Shown piece after piece: positions 31,861 through 34,448 of a stretch of 34,448 nt of DNA. Below the pieces are notes generated by a model. It worked only from the letters and a program-made list of their open reading frames with translations. It was not told the DNA's origin and did no database searches. The position numbers and the translations under genes were made by a program. Numbering within the stretch: position 1 is the first letter of the stretch; the number at the start of each line of letters is the position of its first letter. Source of the DNA: Streptomyces sp. S3(2020) (GTDB lineage: Bacteria; Actinomycetota; Actinomycetes; Streptomycetales; Streptomycetaceae); the NCBI RefSeq assembly GCF_013044505.1, contig NZ_JABERD010000100.1:1-34448 (forward strand), written 5' to 3'.

Positions 31861-32916
31861 ATGAGACGTTTCAACCTCGCCCTGCTGGCGACGGTCGCGC
31901 TGAGCACCGCCCTGACCGCCGTCCCGGCCCACGCCACCGCCGAGGGACACGGCCAGCACCGCCCCCTCGGCCTCGAGAACTGCACCGCCACCGTCTGTCA
32001 CTTCGACGTCCCGGCCGGCACGTACGACGTCAAGGTCCTCCTCGGCGGCGACGCCGGGTCGAGCACGAGTGTCAGCGGTGAGACCCGGCGTTCCCTGCTC
32101 CCCGAGACCGCCGTCGCGGCCGGCGAGCGGACCGCCCGCAGTTTCACCGTGAACGTCCGCACCCCCGAGGGCGAACCCACCGGAGCCGAAGGCACCCCCG
32201 GCCTCGACCTCGTGTTCGGCGGTTCGGCCCCCGCGCTCGCCGACATCAGGGTCACCCCCGCCCGGCACGCCCGCCAGATCTTCCTCGTCGGCGACTCCAC
32301 GGTCTGCGACCAGCCCGGCGACCCGTACACCGGCTGGGGCCAACAACTGCCCCAATACCTCCGCAAGGGCATCTCCGTCGCCAACTACGCGGACTCCGGC
32401 GAGAGTACGGTCACCTATCTGTCGAACCCTCAACTCTTCGCCACCGTCCAGCCGTTGATCCGCCGCGGTGACCTGGTCCTGGTCCAGCTCGCCCACAACG
32501 ACAAGACCACCGACGAGGTGACCTACCGGACGAACCTGGAGACACTGGTCGCCGGTATCCGCGAAAAGGGCGGTGAGCCTGTCCTCGTGACGCCGATCGT
32601 GCGACGCTGGTTCAACTCCGACGGCACCCTGAACAACAACACCGCACTCCTGGTCAACGGCCTCGGCGTCGACCACCCCGCAGTCATCCGCTCGGTCGCC
32701 GCCGCGCAGGACGTCCCGCTGATCGACTTGACGGCGAGGACGAAGTCGCTCGTGGAGTCCTTGGGAGTCGAGGGTTCCAAGGCGATCTACCTCTACAACG
32801 AGAAGCGGGACAACACGCACACCTCCGTGCACGGGGCCACGGTGTACGCCGGCCTCGTCCGCGACGAACTCGTCGCCCAGCACCTGGTGCCGAGAGGCCT
32901 GGTGCGGGTGGGATGA
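31861..32916 (+). CDS. Rhamnogalacturonan acetylesterase, CE12 family, secreted
   Basis: Secreted SGNH-type esterase of 351 residues that removes acetyl groups from galacturonic acid in rhamnogalacturonan, opening the backbone for lyases. TAGGAG lies seven bases before the ATG. A Sec signal ends near AHATAEG. An N-terminal beta-sandwich (about 28-135) precedes the catalytic domain. Catalytic Ser146 is in FLVGDSTVCD; the oxyanion Gly and Asn are in ADSGEST and LAHND; Asp317 and His320 are in DNTH. The consensus block III is GxND, and here it is HND, typical of CE12. A strong inverted repeat follows the stop. Confidence 0.93.
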   Translation: MRRFNLALLATVALSTALTAVPAHATAEGHGQHRPLGLENCTATVCHFDVPAGTYDVKVLLGGDAGSSTSVSGETRRSLLPETAVAAGERTARSFTVNVRTPEGEPTGAEGTPGLDLVFGGSAPALADIRVTPARHARQIFLVGDSTVCDQPGDPYTGWGQQLPQYLRKGISVANYADSGESTVTYLSNPQLFATVQPLIRRGDLVLVQLAHNDKTTDEVTYRTNLETLVAGIREKGGEPVLVTPIVRRWFNSDGTLNNNTALLVNGLGVDHPAVIRSVAAAQDVPLIDLTARTKSLVESLGVEGSKAIYLYNEKRDNTHTSVHGATVYAGLVRDELVAQHLVPRGLVRVG

Positions 32917-32919
32917 GCC

Positions 32920-32955
32920 CCTGGGGCGCCCCGACCGGAACCGGGGCGCCCCAGG
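32920..32955 (+). terminator. GC-rich hairpin after the acetylesterase gene
   Basis: CCTGGGGCGCCCCG pairs perfectly with CGGGGCGCCCCAGG around an eight-base loop, four bases past the stop. No T-run follows, but T-less hairpins commonly act as terminators in Streptomyces. Confidence 0.8.
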
Positions 32956-33098
32956 CCTGACGCTCCACGAAGCGCTCCGCGGAGAGGGCGTTGACCTGTC
33001 TGCCGGCCGGCGCGGGCCGGTGGGGGCCGGTCACGCAGCTCCCCGCGCCCCTGGGGGCGTTACCGTGCCGGATGTCGTCGAGATCTGGAAGCGAGTCC

Positions 33099-34412
33099 AT
33101 GCAGCTGCCGCCTGCCGACCGTATGCAAAGTCCCTGTACCGGATACACCCGCGCCCACTGGGAATCCGCCGCCGACGCCCTGCTCGCCGCGACGGAGCCG
33201 TACGCCGCCGAGGGGGGCGCCCTCTACCACTTCCCCGGTGAGCACACGAGCTGGTCCGGTCGGGTCTCCGACGGGCTGGAGGGCTACGCCCGGACGCTCC
33301 TGCTGGCGGCCTTCCGTCAGGACGAGACCGCCCTCCAGCGCTACGCCGAGGGCCTCGCGGCCGGGGTGTCCGGCGTCTGGCCGCGCATCGAGGACCGGAG
33401 CCAGCCGCTGGTGGAGGCGGCGTCGATCGCCGTGGCGCTGCGGCTGACGCGCCCGCTGCTGTGGGACCGGCTGGACGACGGCGTACGTCAGCGGGCCGCC
33501 GGCTGGCTGGGCGACGCGCTGACCGCCGAGGCCTGGCCCTGCAACTGGGAGCTGTTCCCCGTCACCGTCGGCGGCTTCCTCCAGGAGATCGGCCACGAGC
33601 CCGAGGCCTCCCGCAAGGCGATCGACCGTGGCCTGGAGCGGATCGAGGAGTGGTATGTCGGCGGTGGCTGGTACACCGACGGCGAGGGTCGGAAGTTCGA
33701 CTACTACAACGGCTGGGCGATGCACCTGTATCCGGTGTTGCACGCCTGGTTCGCCGACGACAGTCGGCTGTCGGCTGTATACGGTGAACGGTTGGAGGCC
33801 CACCTCGCCGACTACGCCCGCCTGTTCGGCGGCGACGGCGCCCCGCTGCACCAGGGCCGCTCACTGACTTATCGTTTCGCCACCACGGCCCCCCTGTGGC
33901 TCGGCGCCCTGACCGGCCGTACCCCGCTCACGCCCGGGCAGACGCGGCGGCTGGCGTCGGGGGCGCTGAAGTACTTCCTCGACCGGGGCGCGGTGAACTC
34001 CGACGGCCTGCTGACCCTCGGCTGGCACGGCCCCGACCCCGCCGTCCTCCAGGGCTACTCGGGCCCCGCCTCCCCGTACTGGGCGAGCAAGGCCTTCCTC
34101 GGCCTGCTCCTGCCGCCGGACCACGAGGTGTGGACGGCCGTGGAGGAGCCGTCCCCGGTCGAGCGCGGGGACGAGGTCCGGCCGATCGCCGCCCCCAACT
34201 GGCTGATCCAGTCGACCGGTTCGGACGGTCTGGTCCGCCTCCACAACCACGGCAGCGAGGACGTCCGCTACGACCCGTACTACACGCGCCTCGCGTACTC
34301 CACGGTGACGGCGCCCTCGTCGTCGTACGACAACAGCGTGATCGTCGGCGGTGATCCGAGCCGTACGGACATCGAGCCGCTCGGGGTGGGGGACGGTTGG
34401 GCGGCGTCGCGG
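33099..34412 (+). CDS. DUF2264-domain protein (3' end missing)
   Basis: Partial protein with about 438 genuine residues, no signal peptide. The start is uncertain: ATG at 33099 has a modest GGAAG site, and ATG at 33123 has none but overlaps a copy of the dispersed motif (GTATGCA). The body matches the DUF2264 family: TRAHWESAADALL, GALYHFPGEHTSWSGRVSDGLEGYARTLLLAAF, PCNWELFPVTVGGFLQEIG and FDYYNGWAMHLYPVLHAWF. These suggest a helical toroid. The family is common in plant-polysaccharide loci and has no settled activity. Beyond 34412 the open frame continues only through adapter bases, giving the false ending PISEPTRL. The family usually extends about 200 residues further. Confidence 0.88.
33770..33782 (-). 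repeat. Copy of the dispersed motif, GTATACAGCCGAC (minus strand)
   Basis: Plus strand GTCGGCTGTATAC, read SAVYGE in DUF2264. A second relative, GACCGTATGCA, lies at 33117-33127 at the gene start. Confidence 0.5.
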
Positions 34413-34448
34413 CTGTCGCTTTTACCCATCTCCGAGCCCACGAGACTC
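34413..34448 (+). other. Nextera read-through adapter at the right contig tip
   Basis: Bases 34413-34446 match the 34-base Nextera transposase adapter, ending ATCTCCGAGCCCACGAGAC, at 31 of 34 positions. The final TC would be the start of an index. The translated ending PISEPTR is a known adapter artefact. Sequence after 34412 should not be treated as genomic. Confidence 0.97.

Noticed and set aside
33010..33060. A possible mobile element or attachment site near CAGCTCCCCGCGCCCC
   Set aside because: It resembles a common Streptomyces intergenic GC-rich sequence; no integrase, tRNA or target duplication is present.
34421..34423. A TTA codon suggesting bldA control of the DUF2264 gene
   Set aside because: The codon lies in adapter-derived sequence.

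Overview
The window looks like a complete 34.4 kb contig from a Streptomyces or close relative. The DNA is very GC-rich with G/C at third codon positions. There are many Tat-exported enzymes, sugar ABC importers without their own ATPase, paired LacI-type regulators, and a rifampicin monooxygenase gene behind a rifamycin-associated element. Both tips carry degraded Illumina Nextera adapter sequence (about 1-19 and 34413-34446), so the contig edges, and the last residues of the two edge genes, are artefacts.

Layout. 1-6908 (all minus strand): a partial GH43 beta-xylosidase-type enzyme, two ABC permeases, a lipoprotein solute-binding protein, a LacI regulator and a 2-hydroxyacid dehydrogenase. 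6909-7581: a long non-coding control region with several palindromic operators. 7582-18992 (plus strand): a second solute-binding protein and two permeases, then a GH28-like beta-helix enzyme, a 1148-residue multidomain alginate-lyase-like protein, its single-domain paralogue and a carboxylesterase. 18874-21901 (minus): GH127 beta-L-arabinofuranosidase and a second LacI regulator. 22163-24711 (minus): rox and mmuM, which look unrelated to sugar use. 25183-34448: an autotransporter-type repeat protein, exo-arabinofuranosidase GH43_26, exo-beta-1,3-galactanase GH43_24 with CBM13, rhamnogalacturonan lyase PL4, rhamnogalacturonan acetylesterase CE12 and a partial DUF2264 protein.

Together the genes describe use of pectic rhamnogalacturonan I and its arabinan and arabinogalactan side chains. 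Exported esterase, lyases and GH43 enzymes cut and trim the polymer. Two importers take up the oligosaccharides. Cytoplasmic GH127, GH43 and esterase probably finish them. No ATPase is present, so a shared MsiK-type ATPase elsewhere is likely. Two operator families, an AACCGGTT type and a GAAAGCGCTT type, are spread over the promoters and plausibly belong to the two LacI regulators.

The least explained signal is a short dispersed motif close to TGCATACAGTCGAC. It recurs about 20 times on both strands, in several reading frames and in one intergenic inverted repeat, and it is expanded into a 21-bp tandem array inside the first GH43 gene. The alginate-lyase-like pair and the autotransporter-type repeat protein in a Gram-positive are the next most interesting items.
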